From Candidatus Poribacteria bacterium (lineage in GTDB: Bacteria; Poribacteria; WGA-4E; UBA9662): DNA of 5,940 nucleotides. Both the position numbers and the translations under genes were made by a program. The notes beneath the pieces are model-generated. The model saw only the letters and a program-made list of their open reading frames with translations, did no database searches and had not been told where the DNA came from. Shown here in pieces: positions 5,403 to 5,940 of the stretch (position 1 is the stretch's first letter; the number at the start of each line of letters is the position of its first letter). The stretch lies in the NCBI GenBank assembly GCA_002729015.1, contig PBVO01000129.1, positions 5,526-11,465 of the forward strand, written 5' to 3'.

Positions 5403-5651
5403 ATGGTTGGATATGAGGACACACAAACTCTGTGCTTCAAGGACACTATACAAGCGTACAGAAGAGTTCGTCAGACTGGCGGACTGCATGTACCGGCATT
5501 CATGGCCGCGCTACAAGCTTACAATAAGCATGAAAACGATGGGAAAAACGCCCAACGGCAAGTGCAGGACTTTATTGCTTTTGCCGCTTTAACTAACGCT
5601 AAAAACTTTTGGGATGGTGTTGGTAATGGTCGATGGATAAACAACCGGTGA
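5403..5651 (+). CDS. Small protein of unknown function (82 residues)
   Basis: I do not recognise this protein. The start is well supported: GGAG (5391-5394) lies eight bases before ATG 5403. The product has no signal peptide or membrane segment. The middle part (about residues 14-70) is rich in Ala, Gln, Lys and Asn with regularly spaced aromatic residues and looks mostly helical, ending in FWDGVGNGRWINNR. One cysteine is present. A stable hairpin follows 30 bases after the stop, so it is probably a single-gene transcript. It diverges from the RAM-domain gene across a shared promoter with an inverted repeat, so it may be co-regulated with it, or be a target of the same regulator as the CoA-transferase. 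That is inference from position only. The start, hairpin and codon-like reading make a real gene likelier than chance. Confidence 0.65.
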   Translation: MVGYEDTQTLCFKDTIQAYRRVRQTGGLHVPAFMAALQAYNKHENDGKNAQRQVQDFIAFAALTNAKNFWDGVGNGRWINNR

Positions 5652-5681
5652 TCTAATACTAAAAATTCGTCGTAAATTGAC

Positions 5682-5725
5682 TAAGGCTGGTTATTTACTT
5701 CTCCCCGTTGTAATGACCAGCCTTA
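5682..5725 (+). terminator. Hairpin after the small gene, possible terminator
   Basis: TAAGGCTGGT (5682-5691) pairs perfectly with ACCAGCCTTA (5716-5725). The stem continues inward to about 14 pairs, including one T-G wobble, around a 16-base loop. It lies 30 bases past the stop at 5651. Only a short CTTT follows, so it may be a weak terminator or an RNA-stabilising 3' structure. Confidence 0.5.
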
Positions 5726-5848
5726 ACTTTCAAAAATTCTTGGTTCACCTACCAGACTTAACTATCTTAGATTAATTGCCATCAGAAGGCTTCAAATGCG
5801 GCGGACAGCAGGAACTAAGAGAGAAAACCTGATCCATGGCGCACCCTA

Positions 5849-5940
5849 TTAACTTACGTAGTCAGTTTTTTTAGATAAAGCTGCGTTCATCAACCGCTGA
5901 ATGGGTTTATAAAACAACAAAAATGATGTCACACCCATTG
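5849..5940 (-). CDS. Possible C-terminal end of a gene entering from the right edge
   Basis: One minus-strand frame is open from the right edge to a TAA at 5849-5851 (about 29 codons). Its text begins GVTSFLLFYKPIQRLM, a hydrophobic stretch followed by an amphipathic basic segment, and ends SKKTDYVS, which would suit the last helix and tail of a membrane transporter. The frame contains an ATG at 5938, so a short separate reading is also possible. The stretch is too short to name a family, and an open frame of this length can occur by chance. Confidence 0.3.
   Translation of the reverse strand, partial: MGVTSFLLFYKPIQRLMNAALSKKTDYVS

Noticed and set aside
5389..5592. Plus-strand TTG-started frame overlapping the small gene
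   Set aside because: Its start lies within the ribosome binding site of the ATG 5403 gene, and that frame has the better start and spacing.
5777..5838. Minus-strand ATG frame of about 20 codons between the hairpin and the right-edge reading
   Set aside because: It is too short, with no ribosome binding site or family resemblance.

Overview
The window looks like bacterial chromosome of moderate to low GC, with compact genes, mostly ATG starts and AT-rich spacers. The gene families (SDR oxidoreductase, SnoaL-like protein, class III CoA-transferase, SelA-like PLP enzyme, stand-alone Lrp/AsnC effector domain) are typical of proteobacterial catabolic regions. The effector-domain protein resembles, from memory, a form common in Alphaproteobacteria. 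An alphaproteobacterium, perhaps marine, is my best guess, but the window alone does not prove it. I see no rRNA, tRNA, CRISPR array or transposase gene.

Layout. At the left edge (1-234, minus) is the N-terminal part of a SnoaL-like NTF2-fold protein whose 5' end is disrupted. Divergent from it lies an SDR dehydrogenase (422-1192, plus) with an unusual insertion in its nucleotide-binding loop. It is bracketed by a 14-bp inverted match (351-364 and 1287-1300). The right copy belongs to a cluster of TGTCCCA/TGGGACA boxes that also forms a possible terminator. Inside the 697-base spacer 1193-1889 I find a small minus-strand relic (1519-1691). It has a good ribosome binding site, a GTG start and one transmembrane segment resembling the start of a sodium:solute symporter, followed by an out-of-frame acidic tail. 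It looks like an internally deleted transporter gene.

Then come three minus-strand genes: a SelA-like PLP enzyme (1890-3152), a CaiB/BaiF class III CoA-transferase (3360-4556) and a stand-alone RAM-domain protein (5004-5264). An 82-residue protein of unknown function (5403-5651, plus) diverges from the RAM gene and is followed by a hairpin. The right edge may hold the C-terminal end of another minus-strand gene.

How they may work together (inference): the RAM protein could sense an amino acid or related ligand, the PLP enzyme could act on an amino-group substrate, the CoA-transferase could activate the resulting acid, and the relic would be the lost uptake system. A repeated TACTTT-type element occurs as three copies upstream of the CoA-transferase and three copies in the RAM/small-gene divergent promoter. 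Two longer inverted repeats fall within these sites. This suggests one regulator controls both loci. The spacers between genes are wide (207 and 447 bases), so separate promoters are likelier than one tight operon.
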